Below are positions 36,471 through 48,452 of a DNA stretch of 64,000 nucleotides, piece by piece. The notes under the pieces were generated by a model. The model had not been told where the DNA came from. It saw only the letters and a list, made by a program, of their open reading frames with translations, and ran no database searches. This DNA comes from Marthasterias glacialis (taxonomy: Eukaryota > Echinodermata > Asteroidea > Forcipulatida > Asteriidae), in the NCBI GenBank assembly GCA_911728455.2, contig OU452239.1:8928192-8992191 (forward strand). The letters run 5' to 3'. Position numbers and translations under genes: made by a program. Every line of letters starts with the position of its first letter. Position 1 is the stretch's first letter.

Positions 36471-37099
36471 TTATGCCTTCCCTGTCAAATGTTACCCTAC
36501 TTGCGTTGCTATTTAATGGGACCTACATTTTATAAAACAGTACGGTAAAGTGTACTGGTACTAATCTCCATGATACATAATATTATCTGAAATGTTGTCT
36601 TTATTGGAGATTTCTTCATCTTCTTTTTCATTTTTTTTCATTTTTTTTTTTCTTTTTTACAACAGCAGAAATAAGAAAGCAGAGATCAAAACCATTAGGA
36701 CGAATTGTTTGTAAAGACCACAATTACATATATAGGCTGTTGTTTAACTTTTAATTGCAAAACCAACCTTTATCTCCAATCAGTGCACCGTTCACTGTGT
36801 ACGGACCCACAACGGGATGGTATTTTTGTTGAATTACAATATCTTTGTAGACCAACAGAATACGTACATAAATAAATGAAATAAGATGAAATAAAACAGC
36901 AACCTTAAATGCAAATCTGTAGACTTCCTAGCCCTGTGTCGAAATTACGATTTCTGGTTACAATATACTGGACATTTCTTGCGGAAGGAATGCGAAAACA
37001 GGACTGATGTCGTCAAACCGAACCTCGTAAAAGAAAAATAACAACAATCATATCTCTGAGATATTTAGGTTTTTTTTTATTATGGCGGGAGTATAGACG

Positions 37100-37446
37100 A
37101 ATATGGGACTGTAGATGCAAATGTGTGTGAGTCACCCAAGCTCTACAAATGCTTGGCCCTGGACGGCCCAACCAACGGCAATATTGGCGTCAAGTGCCTC
37201 ACGCATGGCGAGGTAGCGGGACTGTAGTGGCCACTCGACCAGGTTGAGTTACCGCACGAGGAGCATCTAGCACCGCCGCCCTGGCTTCTCATAGTCGAGT
37301 TAACCGGCCGATTTGCCCGAGGCGAGGGGTGACTTTACACCCAAAGCGGCCCCGGCTCGCAGCTATAAGGGGCCGCGGTGGCTTCTTTCTTCGGTCATAT
37401 CCCTTCTTCTGCATCGACGGAGTTCATGATGAGGACTAAACAATAA
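37100..37446 (+). promoter_or_regulatory. GC-rich promoter-like island inside an Erg intron
   Basis: Seen: octamer ATGCAAAT (37115-37122), about 240 bp of GC-rich DNA, TATA-like CTATAAG (37363-37369), a pyrimidine-rich leader TTCTTTCTTCGGTC, then ATG at 37426 starting a six-codon frame M-M-R-T-K-Q and TAA. Known: octamer plus TATA is a common histone promoter design, and histone H3 begins M-A-R-T-K-Q. Inference: an orphan promoter, possibly a decayed histone H3 5' end or an intronic promoter. The short match may be chance, and no further H3 codons follow. Confidence 0.3.
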
Positions 37447-37624
37447 TGATAAAGCTAAAACATATTGCAGACTGACTGGTTTGTCGGCTCGCTCCATAAA
37501 AACCATGATTTTTTTTTTTTGATTTTTTTGCCCTCACTGCCTCGACCACCACGAGTAATGGTTTTATTACCCACAATAACTTAGCTGTCCATAATGCCAT
37601 AATGGGTCACGTAAAATTAACGTG

Positions 37625-37643
37625 CCCCCCCCCCCCCCCCCCC
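37625..37643. repeat. Poly-C tract (19)
   Basis: Uninterrupted C run, 180 bp after the promoter-like island. Confidence 0.95.
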
Positions 37644-40600
37644 GCCATCATGGATGGCGGAATTAGAATGGAGAGTTATGAAATTGCTTTTGAATCAGTA
37701 CTTTCATCGAGACTGGGGAATTTACGATCGGCGCCCGTGATTTATGATAGATCAACAGTTAGCCTTCTAATCATTCCATACAATTATATAGTGGTGTACT
37801 TTTATACACTGCGTCAAATGGTCCACAATGCACTGTGATTACTGCAGGCCACAAGATGATGGGCTCGTTCATTTATGCCCTCACATGTGGTTTGATTACG
37901 AAGGTTAAGTAAAACGAAGGTTACAGTGGCACAAGATAATCCTGCGATAGCTTTGCCACGCAAGTAAATGATGGCTCTACACACAGTTGAATCACTAAAT
38001 GGTAGTTGGTACAGCGGATGAAACAGCATATTATGTGGACTGTATATGAGAATAAGTTTCGTCTAGTCTTTGACCCAAGTTAAATGTGTTCATCTTCGAA
38101 GGTGTTTTATCGAATGCCACATGGAGGAGTTTTAAGTGGAGGTGCGGCGACGGCTTGTAAATGAGGCTAAGCGCGTCCTCTGCATGCGACGGCTTTGTTG
38201 AGGGTGGTCTTTTAGCTCGGTTGGTTTTTTAGTTCAGTGGAAAATTCGAGAAAAAAAATCAAACAAACTAATAATGTGTTCACTACGAAACGCCCATCTA
38301 ACCCTATAAAAAATGGTGGACTCAAATACATCACAGGTTCTCACAGCAAATCAGTCACAATTTTCCCAACACCTCCTTCCCAAACCTTTCGGTTCTCTTC
38401 TACATGCATAACCACCGTGCGACAAATGCGTCAACCTAATTTTGCTTCTCGCTCAACCCCCCCCCCCCTCCCTGTAAAAAAAAGAAACAAGAAAAGAAGC
38501 ACGCCTGTTCTTTTCCACCAAAAAACACTTGTCAGTAACTTTCTGCACAAGGCCCAGTTTTGAGGCTGCAAGTTTCTTGTCGGTGTTTTGTTTGTTGACG
38601 CACAATAAAGAAAAAGTGCTACTCCAAAAAAAAAAAAAAAAAAGGTTCCGTGCATTCCCTGCGGGCTACCGTGTTTCATTTACGATCAGGATGATTTTAC
38701 GCATTTGAAAAGCAAATGAAAAAAAGAAAGAAGAAAAAAAAAGGGAAAATCAAGCTGGTATACGGTTGAGTACGGTCTCTCATTTCGTTCTTCTAAAGAC
38801 ACAAAAGAGAAGCACCTCAAAGTTGGATGCCCTTTTACACACTTTGGACAGCCTGGTCTTCTGTTTTCGTTGTATTTTTCCCTGTCGGACCGTGCGTGCG
38901 GTTTTGAATGAGCTTTAAACGCGAATTTAAAGACCTTTAGCCATCGAATTCTGCTAAATTAACAATAACTTTATTAATTTCGTATTTCCAGAGTGTCAAA
39001 TTTCTCTTTATGTGGGCACATCTAACGATTTTTTGTTATATGCTCCCAATGTATGGACACAATGGCCAGAAAAATAAGCCCTCTAGGTATTTATACAACG
39101 GGGAAAGAAAAAAACTCGCTGGTTGAAGAAGAAAAATGAAACAAAGTAGACGCAGTGTATACTAATCGCAAACAGTAGGGATTGTTGTTTTTGAATAAAA
39201 TGAATCAATTAGGTCTTGTCTTCAGAGGAACAAAGAATGCATGAGATGAATACAGCGTTCATCTGGTATGTTAAATATAAAACACGAAGTAAAAAGATAA
39301 AAAGTGCAAGAATGTCATTTTGACGAAAATAAAAGGGGGGGGGAAATGACGAAGGAAAAAAAAATTGAACAAATAAGTTTTGTCGTAAACTGCGACTGAG
39401 TCTGAATGACATCTGGAAGTGCGTGAAAGGGTCAACATTTCCGCCAGCCTCTCAAATTAATAGAATCGCAATCGTCTCGTATGATTTTTGTTCCCCCACG
39501 GTTGGATCGTGTCCAGTGACAGCAACTGATTGAAAAGAAGGGGGTTGGAAGGGGTAAAAAAAAGTTACGATTGGACAGGGAGATTCAGTTACCGGGTTTT
39601 CGAACCCGTTGTAAGAGAGAGAGACCGTGCGGAGACGTGAGCTGCCCCGTCTTGGCGAGGCACGCGCTCGGTGGTGAAGATGGGTGTTCACTCTTAGGAC
39701 AGGAAGGCGAGGCTGGATCGTGTTTCGCGTGCGGAGAGATAACGGAGAGTGATGGGGCTGTCATCGGGTTGCATCTCTTGTCGTCTCAGTCTTGTCATCC
39801 AACGCCCACCGCTGTGTGTCCTGAAAAGTCGACCGATCTCATACAGTTCTTCCACTGTCTGACTCTACATAGAATGCACCCCAAAGAATGATTGAATCGA
39901 CATCATAAATAAGCGTGTATTTCTCTGCATGTCCATGCGTGGAAAGTCTCTTCATAGAAAAGGGGCATTATTAGTTGTAAGTTCGCTCCCGCTACGATAT
40001 AAAATGTCAAATAACTATTAAGTTATGGGTTTTGAACAGGTCCATTCGTGTATCGCGTGGACCGTGTGTCATTGGCATCAATGCAGAATCTCACTCTGTA
40101 CTTTATATTTCGGATTAAGTTGTGGGGTTTGAATAGCTCCATTCCTGCATCCTCGGGCCGTGCGTCATTCGCGTCAGCGCAAAAACTCGCTCTGTTTATT
40201 TCTGATTAAAAAAAATTGTGTTTCATTTTAAATTGTTACGGATATTAATAACTATTGTTCTACCAAGTATAGGTGTACGTTGAAATTCGACCAAAAAAGC
40301 TATCTGAAAATTATACGAAAGGCCTTTGCTTAATATCTGGATCTGTTTGTTCATTGCATTATACACCATCACTGCCTCGAACGAAACCGACATTTGTCTT
40401 TTTACCCCCACCCAACCAGCCCGTCACTATCTCTTTGTTATTCCAGATAGTTTTACTGTCTGCCTCGCGCAAATGTATTGATGATTAATCAAGAACTAAC
40501 ATTCATCGCCGATCCAACTAACCAATTACTAATAATCACATCATTTTTTTCAGATTGATAATCAATAACGTTTCATGGCAATAACCAAATTAATATCGCT

Positions 40601-40720
40601 AACTGCCTAAACAAAGAAGGGGTGAGGACGAAAATGGCAGACCTTTTTAAATTCATTTGTATACCTAAAAGGTAGTTCTGCCTGCCATGTTATGGGCTAT
40701 TTTGCTTGAAATATGGACCG

Positions 40721-40752
40721 CTGTTGTTGTTGTTATTATTATTATTATTATT
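40721..40752. repeat. GTT/ATT trinucleotide microsatellite
   Basis: (GTT)n passing into (ATT)n. Confidence 0.9.
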
Positions 40753-41597
40753 TATTCGACCATGACAAGGACTTAACAAAACATTACAAGCAAAGAATAT
40801 TACAGCAAGTTAGTACCAAAATAAATAACAATTGATAAACAATAAATGAAACGAAACAAATAAATAAATAAGTAGATAAATAAACAAGTTGCACAATATC
40901 GCACTGCATTCAGTTATTGTACGTTTTGTACCGGCCTGCCTTTTAGTTAAACAAAAAATATATAGGCCTATATACATTTAATATATGTATTTTGTATTGT
41001 ACATTGACTACCAGTCTGTTAACAGTGTAGATTTGTACGCAGTGCAACTCTAAGTTATAAAAGAGGTGAAAATGCCACTTGTGTAACCAACGGCCAGCCT
41101 TCCGTATCACGAGCAACACGATTTGATGTACAGCCTATCATCACACACACACACACACATCCACACACGGGAGCATGCAGTAGATATAAAAAAAAAACAG
41201 CTCCCTACATCACTCAGACGGATTCTAAATTAAATGCATGTAACTGCATTGGCAGAATTGAATTATCTGTCATTATACGGGGCCCCTTATCGCTCGGGGT
41301 CGATACAACTTGCATCGTTAACCACCTTAACTTAATTTAGAGTGTAATTCAGCCGACCAGACCCAGACGGGGTTTGCCACGACATGCGTTGACGTGAAGT
41401 AATAGACAACAAAAACTGACATTAACCGCTTTTCCAACATACCTCATTGTCACTCGTACCCGAGTAAATTAATTTAGGATTTTTTTTTTTTGATACTAGG
41501 CTAAGCTGATATAAAGCTGCCAATCATCTTGATAATTATTCCCAAGTGAAATGAATATCATTGCCATTTTAAAGACTGAAACAAACAGGTGTTTTAT

Positions 41598-41617
41598 TTT
41601 GTTTTTGTTTTTGTTTT

Positions 41618-41658
<41 letters not shown>

Positions 41659-41668
41659 GGGGGGGGGG
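41598..41668. repeat. Poly-T tract running into poly-G
   Basis: GTTTT units, then about 38 T, then 11 G. Assembly or sequencing length errors are likely here. Confidence 0.9.
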
Positions 41669-42206
41669 CAACAAATACTCTAAATGATGGGTTGCTCAAG
41701 CTTTAGTCAATAAAAAAAACACACACATAGGCTACTTACATGCAATGTCCGTATAGATTTAAACACTCGTGTGCAATCGACAGCCACTTTCTTAAAATTG
41801 TAACAAGCCAAGCCAACTCCGGGGAATGGAATTGAACTTAATTGAAGCCAGTATCTTTTGTCTAGTGCTATTTCCCTCTGATAAAGCTTAAACCCTTAAA
41901 AAAAAAACCTGAGGTTTAATTCGCGTTATTGAACAGTTTCTTCTATCTTATTTTGGTTTTGCACTCATCAAAAAGAAACAAAAGAAAACAACTCTAAATC
42001 ACCATCTTAAAAGGCAACTCCAGACTTGTCTGCGTTAATGGACTCGACTCACACACGGCGTGTGTGCGTGTCCCTTCATAATAGGATTTTGATTTGAGCA
42101 TAGCCGTGGCAGGGCCGATGGCTTGCTTCGCTCCGGGCCCGTACGTGCAGGGAGAGCGGATGGACCACGCATGTTCAGTGACGCGAGCCGATAGCCTCGC
42201 CGGGCA

Positions 42207-42220
42207 TTTTGGCGCGAAAA
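42207..42220. promoter_or_regulatory. E2F-like dyad TTTTGGCGCGAAAA
   Basis: Matches the E2F consensus TTTSGCGC on both strands. It lies in a GC-rich patch (about 42050-42290) in the last Erg intron. A chance match is possible; no other promoter element is clear. Confidence 0.4.
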
Positions 42221-43030
42221 CTATTGGCGTAGTAGAAAAACCTGCTAATGGGTTTGATCTTCTTTGGCGCTGGCGGGGATTACATATGTTGTTTCGCATC
42301 TACTTTTTCCTCTGTTTCTCCCTCGCCGCGCAACAGAAGATGAAAGAGAAGGGGGAAAATCATTAAAACTACGGATGATAGGATAAGAGAAAATACAGAT
42401 GGAGAGGAAAAAAAAGAAAAAAAAACACTGGTTTTATATTCAGACTGTAAGCTCAAAATCTCTGCCAGCATGATGCTTAAGTCACTCTGTCTCCCTTAAG
42501 CCATTCTCAGTACGTATTCTTAAATTCACTTTGTTATGCGCAATTATTCTTGGGCAATTCAATTCTTATAATTCACTTAAAACAATATCGGTTGAATTTC
42601 CCGTGCCCTTGAAGCCATGGTTCTTTTTTCATTTAATGAAATCACGTTGCAAGTCTTCCTTTTAAATCATTAAATCCACCGGTAAATTCACCCGATGCCT
42701 AAACTCCATTACATCACCGATCACAACTAAACCAATCTTTACCAACGACTAAAGGAAAAGGTTCCGATTGCGTGCGTCAACATTAAACACGTTTTCGTTC
42801 CGTTTGCTCTTACGACTGCTTCTCTATCATAAACTCCCCTATACTATTACAGATTAAGGAAAATGGGTAGACTGGAGACTTGGCTGGTATAATAAAAAAA
42901 AAATAAAAAAAACAAGAACAAGAGTTTCCCTTGTGGAAAATGCAAACTGGTCTTTGAAATCCCAACGTTCGAATAAAAATTGTAATTTTGTTGTTTACTT
43001 ATAGGTTTCATTATATTAAGCATCTTATTG

Positions 43031-43367
43031 TCAAAGGTACAATACAGGATTGGTATTCATCAGTTTTTTTTATATTAGTGTCAGTCTGAAAGCTTACTGA
43101 TTATGAAGTTCATACCAGTAACAATTTTCCATAGAAATAGTTCTCTTTGACATACTGTCCAAGTCGAGAACATAGAATTTGAAGAACCCGATTTTAATTG
43201 CAGTTGTAACAATCGAAATTAAGGACAATGTGTCTACATGCTGAAAAGTGTGCACGGTTTTTCACCATTTTCTCATGACTCAGACGACTGATTGAGCCCA
43301 AATTTGTTATCACACAAAGTACGAACGCTACACTGTCAGCTTTACCAATCCTATATTTCACCTTTAA
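43031..43367. mobile_element. TTAA-type inverted-repeat element, copy A
   Basis: Begins TCAAAGGTACAATACAGGAT TGGTA and ends TACCAATCCTATATTTCACC TTTAA, inverse ends. Copy B at 55179 shares order and most sequence (CAGTCTGAAAGCTTACTG, TTGTAACAATCGAAATTAAG, TTTACATGCTG/TCTACATGCTG, ATCACACAAAGTA). Non-coding. Confidence 0.88.
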
Positions 43368-44329
43368 TTCTTGAAAAATGAACACCTGTGCTTTTTACAA
43401 AGCTAACATCGGCAGTGATTATGAAGGCTTAACAACCATTCTTGTTATGGCATTAAAACTTAGAATTCTTAAAAAGCTCTCAAATGACAATATCGACTGA
43501 CTGCCACTTTTGTTTTCTCCTCAACGAGTGGTTTATCAGCTTCAAGTTAAAAACCATTCAACTGTTTTTAGAAGCCACTAGACTACGCCAATTCTTGGAC
43601 TTAACTCAATCACAGTTAAATTTGGCATCAGCAAATTAATTGTATATTTTGGACAAATGCGACATCGAGAGCCAATCATCTGACGGGCACTGAAATGTAT
43701 CCCTTCTTCAAGTTTCCATGTACTGTCTCGTCGGAAAGTCCTTAATTATTAAAAAGAAGAAAAAGGGAAAGCTAAAAACCACTTACCGAAGCACGAAATC
43801 CATGCATTACGGAATGTGGAAATCAGAACCTACCATGAAACATCATCCTTTTTCTTCTTCTTCTTCTTTTTCTTCTTCTTCTTCTGTTTTTAATTTACAC
43901 AGTCAGTTTTTGGAACCACTGCAAAATCAGTTTTTGGCCGCGGGTGAAAAACCGCCCGGTTCGGACCTTCCCCAGCGATACTTGATCGTGACTTTCCACG
44001 ATTGACTTTTGCACGCGATCGATGTAGTACAAGCCTGCCAGTTTCTAGTGTTACCATCATTTAGCTCACGTTGAATCAATAACACTGACTTAAGGGACAA
44101 CCACATGCTGTCACTCCCTGCTTGAGTATACTTATATTGCTTCTCGGTGTCCTCAGCTTTCTTGAATTTTTTTTAACATTCTCATATCATTTTGATTTCC
44201 TTTGTTGTAACCTCTCCCTTAATTTTGGTTCTTTTCTGTTTATGAATGCCGTTCATTTATATTCCATCGTGCAGCTCATTTAATCCCATTGTTTGTCATT
44301 AAACGGTCGTTGTTTTCGTACTTCCCGTT

Positions 44330-44755
44330 AAGTGACGTCATTTATCGCAACAAATTATGGGAAATATCAATTTTATTATTTTGATACGAGATTATGCGAA
44401 CTAATACTAAACAGTACTAATAAACATGTTATCCATCCATTTTATAAAACAACCTACATTGTTTAAGTTGACAATCACTAACATACACTGATTTTGTTGG
44501 TTGCTGATTTCAAATTCGAGCCAATCGTTTTGAATAGAAACCGTAACATTTTGAACGAATGTTTAATTTTCCCGCCATAATTGAAAGAGAAATTCGGTAT
44601 TTTTCGCCTCATACAGAAAATCCTGCCAGCAGCTTAGGAGGACCTGTCTGGAACCGTAAGCAATTCTCCGAATAATGTTTCTGATTTTGTTTTTAAAAAA
44701 GAAAGAAAATAAAATTGATATTTCCCATGATGCATTGCTGAAAAGTGACGTATGC
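44330..44755. mobile_element. Inverted-repeat element with ~50-bp ends, GTGACGT termini
   Basis: ATGGGAAATATCAATTTTAT (from 44357) has its exact inverse near 44709-44728, and the outer AGTGACGTCA matches AGTGACGTAT on the other side after inversion. The interior of about 330 bp has no coding sequence. It lies 500 bp before the ETS exon acceptor. Confidence 0.82.
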
Positions 44756-45221
44756 ATTTTTTGCACTTATTGATCCAAACAGTTAGATAAAATAACTTTA
44801 TGTGTAAATCATTGTGTTGACAAACACAGTGCCTTGAGTAATTGTCTTGATGAATATATATTTGAGTTGTGGTGAGCGGTCTTTTGAGTTGAATTGTACG
44901 TATTATTGTCGGGTACGAGATGTTTTTTTACAGCACGCCCGTTGTTAAGCAAGCCTCCATCAAACAACTCCATTCATTAGTTAAGTTTGACATCCTGAAC
45001 ATGATGACACGTGCACTTTAGTTATATGTTTACAACTGCATTTTTGGCATGCCAGTGTCAGCCGATCCTCAGTGCACGAAGTTCTAGGCTTACAGTAAAC
45101 CACAGCAGCTATTAGAGTGTTTCATTATAGTTATATTATATGTATGTTCCCTGGTGTTCGATACTTGGTCCACAACTTTTAAAATCCTGTATATGTTTTC
45201 TCGTTGTAATTTCTACAACAG

Positions 45222-45745
45222 GGAGCGGTCAGATCCAGCTGTGGCAGTTCCTCCTTGAGCTCCTGTCCGACAGCTCCAATGCCAACTGCATCACGTGGGA
45301 GGGCACTAACGGAGAATTCAAAATGACAGACCCGGATGAGGTGGCGAGACGATGGGGTGAAAGGAAGAGCAAGCCCAACATGAACTACGATAAGCTCAGC
45401 CGCGCCCTACGCTACTACTACGACAAGAACATTATGACCAAGGTCCACGGCAAGCGATACGCTTATAAGTTTGACTTCGCTGGCCTAGCCCAGGCCATGC
45501 AGCCCGTGCAGGCCGACCCCAGTGTTTACCGGTACCAGTCGGATCTCAGCTACCTGGCACAGGGATACCACCACCCTAGCAAGATCAACTTCGTTGGGAC
45601 TCCTATCCCGTCAACCAACGCGAGTTTGTTCAGCTCACACGGCTCCTATTGGTCGTCACCCAGTGCCGCAAATATCTACCCCAGCAGTCACGTGGCCCAT
45701 CCACATAGTCACGTGTCACCGCACATAGGCACGTATTATGGGTAG
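45222..45745 (+). CDS. Erg: Erg terminal coding exon: ETS DNA-binding domain, C-terminal tail and stop
   Basis: Encodes the winged helix-turn-helix ETS domain of a nuclear transcription factor that binds GGAA/T-core sites. Seen: the acceptor TTCTACAACAG ends at 45221. The exon completes a Gly codon and continues [14 protein letters not shown], with the ETS domain running to KRYAYKFDF near 45479. The recognition helix [18 protein letters not shown] is intact, including the two invariant arginines of R-A-L-R at 45401-45412 that read the GGA core. The tail ([35 protein letters not shown]) matches the ERG/FLI1 C-terminal tail, which normally ends GTYY or GSYY; here a Gly follows before TAG (45743-45745). 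The exon gives 174 residues. An upstream in-frame ATG at 45140 lies in the intron and is not the start. The exon is clearly more GC-rich than its surroundings. The ERG/FLI1 class is certain; ERG as against FLI1 is moot, since invertebrates usually have one gene for both. Confidence 0.98.
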
Positions 45746-47310
45746 ACAGCGTGTTTTATTTGTTAGACTGAAAAGTGCCATGATTAAAACTAACTTCAAC
45801 CTGTTTAATGAATTCCATCATTTGAACTATTGGGACAGAGCTAAGGTGTGCGATCCTCGGTGACTTTGGGTTGGTAATTATTAACGCAACCAGATCAACC
45901 CGATTCGTTTTATCAGGCAATTCTACATCGTAGTGAGTTCCCATTTTGTAGTAAACAGGCTTTACCACCTGCAGCCCTCTATTTGTAGTCAAATCGAGGC
46001 TTAGGGTTTCCATGACAACGAACATTTATAGTTTTAAAATAAAATAAACAAACGTGGTGTGAAAACAAACAAACATTATGCCATTGCCTTCCTGCACACT
46101 CTTTTAGCACACGAAATTGCAAGTGGATCCCATTCACGCATGCACCACGCATAGACTTAACCATCGCGCGTCCACCACTACTCGTTTTTGTTGCCCAACC
46201 TTTTGTGTGCTTACCTTTTCATTACTAAGGTGTGTACTGTATATCCTCTGCGTAGATTGATGGTTGCACTCATTAATGCCGTCGTTGCACGGATAAAGGT
46301 ATACGGCTGAAAAACACCACAGCCGATCGGGACCAAATGAAGGCTAATAAAACTGGCGCCAAACCACACAGCGTAAATGTAATTGTGTACGAGAAAAGCA
46401 GACGAAGGGGGAAAAAATAGATGCTTTTTTTATATGTATATGTGGACGCTGTTCTTTCGCGAAGTAATGAATTTTATTTTTATGTGGAATTTCCTTTCGA
46501 TCGATGGGAACTGGTTTCAGTCATGCGACGGGCAGGGGCAGCAATAGTACAAACTCATTTTTCATGGGAAATAACCCCCTTCTCACTCATGCAAAAAAAA
46601 AAAAATACAATATTGTACCAGTCCATTTTGAACGTGAAGTGTTATTGTTTTGTGCTCTTTCAATCTTGGAAGCATACTAGGACGTATGACTTACCTCTCA
46701 ACCGACGAAACGGTAGTTTTGGTTGGGCCGAACGTGCCCCTTAAGATGGGGGGTGGGGGCACGGGCATGACGAGAAAAAAAAACCGGTGTACCAAACGCT
46801 AGTAAATCTGATAACTCACGCATTTTAGTTTAAAAATCATTGGTGGGATTTAATCAGTTTTCCTTTCGATCGATTATAGTTGTATAAAGTGTAGTGATTA
46901 ACTCAAAGGGTAACGCTGAAAAATGGCGTGTGGGTAACAACCAATCAGTCTTAACTTGCGACATTCCATCATGTTAGTTGACCATTCCAATATTTTAAGG
47001 GTTTTCCTTTAAAAAAAAAACAATTGTTAATAAATAATTGTTCCCAAAATCATTCCGAAAGATATTGTATTTAACTGTTAAATTACCCTGTTACAATATA
47101 CGTTAAGAACTATATACGTAGTTTTATTTTGTATGAACTTCTTTATTAGTTTCGTTTCAGCAGGATTTATTGTTGTTTTATTTTATTTTATTTTATTTTT
47201 ATCATTATTCTTTTGACAAACCGTTGTAAGGTTATGATATGAAGCGGTGCCTATCCATATGTGCAATGCCATATTTTACCAATAAATATTGTAAATAGAA
47301 TATTTAGAGT
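45746..47310 (+). other. Erg: Erg 3' untranslated region, end uncertain
   Basis: Begins after the TAG stop. AATAAA signals are seen at 46038-46048 (overlapping pair) and 47281-47286, and a further one with a T/G-rich downstream region at 50179-50184. The interval also holds ATTTA and TTTTA tracts around 47160-47205. No other gene is visible before 51 kb, so any of the three signals could end the transcript. The boundary given is the middle option and is inferred, not shown. Confidence 0.35.
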
Positions 47311-47739
47311 ATCACGTTTGTGTCATGTGACCATGACGAAAAAAATTGAGTGTAGACGCGTGACGTATCCTGTTTACGTCCCGGGACGCCCTCTGTCTAA
47401 GATGATAAATGTGACAGGCAACTCGTAGACTTACTCTTCTGTTTTAACGGGCTTTCTTTCACCCTGGTTCAGGCTCACAGCAATTTGGCTTTATCGTAAA
47501 CTTCATTTATTATATTAGGTGCAGAACATACATTCTTAACATCAGTGACTCAAATACAATGTTGAATGTCGTAAAGATGTTAAGGAACTACACACAGTCT
47601 CATTCATTTGATGCCGGTATTATTTATTTTTTCAATATTGAATGTTCGAATCTATAGACATAATTTGAAGATTGAATTCCAAGTGGGTTTTCTTTCGAAG
47701 CATTCGCTAATTAGAATACTGCGAATATATTGTAGGCTT

Positions 47740-48021
47740 TTAAAGGGACGGTACTTTTTTGTGATAGCCCGATAACAGAAAGTGCAGTTTGAAAACAGAA
47801 AGCTCATCCAGTTTAGAACATCAATAGTTCATTCTCAGAATTAAAAGGGTAGATCTTGAAATTGAATCACGTTGGAGATTGTTTTGCACACGTATGAGCA
47901 AACATTTTGACAATGTTAAGGGAAAAATGAAAAAAAAACATTGGACAATCCTGATTTTGTTGTCAGCTGCGGTGATTTCTAACAAGAAGAAATTCTCAAC
48001 AAAAAAGTACACTCCCTTTAA
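47740..48021. mobile_element. TTAA-flanked inverted-repeat element, 282 bp
   Basis: TTAAAGGGACGGTACTTTTT TGTG at the left is inverse to CAACAAAAAAGTACACTCCC TTTAA at the right. It carries the same TTAAAGG terminal signature as the elements at 20925 and 55179. Non-coding. Confidence 0.85.
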
Positions 48022-48067
48022 GAATTTAAGGCTGATGCCATACATGACTGGTTACGTTATCCTGTTC

Positions 48068-48452
48068 GTAAGTGTGACGTAATTCCAGCGTAAGCCACGC
48101 CCACTTCACACATACTGGCTCCACTAATTACCAGAAGCCCGTAGGAATTGCATTGAGCTGGTTTTTGTATGAAGATTTATTCAGGAACGGTTTGATAAGT
48201 GGACTTGGCTTTTACATACGTTCTTCAAAGACTCGAGTTCTTCTCTGAATTATAAGTTTACGGAATAAGAGATGGCATTGGACGATGAAAGTGGCGACTT
48301 TTGGTAAAATTACAGACAAACGTATGCCAGCTTCGGAGCCGGAAGTAGTGAAAACTTTGGGCGTGCAGCAGCTGATGCGCTCTTGTTACGCAATAACTTA
48401 CCAACAGGATAGCGAATCAGTGTGACGTCAGATGCAGTCATTACGTCACGAA
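48068..48452. repeat. Candidate inverted-ended repeat with TGACGTAA motifs
   Basis: GTGACGTAAT near 48075 is inverse to ATTACGTCAC near 48441, with a second GTGACGTCA at 48422. Inside are CGTAAGCCACGCCC and GCTTCGGAGCCGGAAG. It begins about 45 bp after the TTAA element and may be a separate insertion or a CRE-rich regulatory stretch. Confidence 0.35.

Larger units (their letters stand above)
34561..45221 (+). other. Erg: Erg intron, 10.7 kb
   Basis: GTAATT donor to ACAACAG acceptor, phase 1. Contains GTTTT repeats directly after the exon (34598-34660), a repeat fragment at 36.1-36.47 kb, a promoter-like GC-rich island at 37.1-37.45 kb, an E2F-like dyad at 42207-42220 and two inverted-repeat elements at 43.0 and 44.3 kb. 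No further coding exon is evident. Confidence 0.8.

Noticed and set aside
39571..39891. 106-codon + strand frame with Cys-rich part
   Set aside because: No zinc-finger spacing, no homologue, no exon borders.
45140..45221. In-frame ATG and 27 codons in front of the ETS exon
   Set aside because: The acceptor at 45220-45221 and the split Gly codon shared with the 48-bp exon show that this part is intron.
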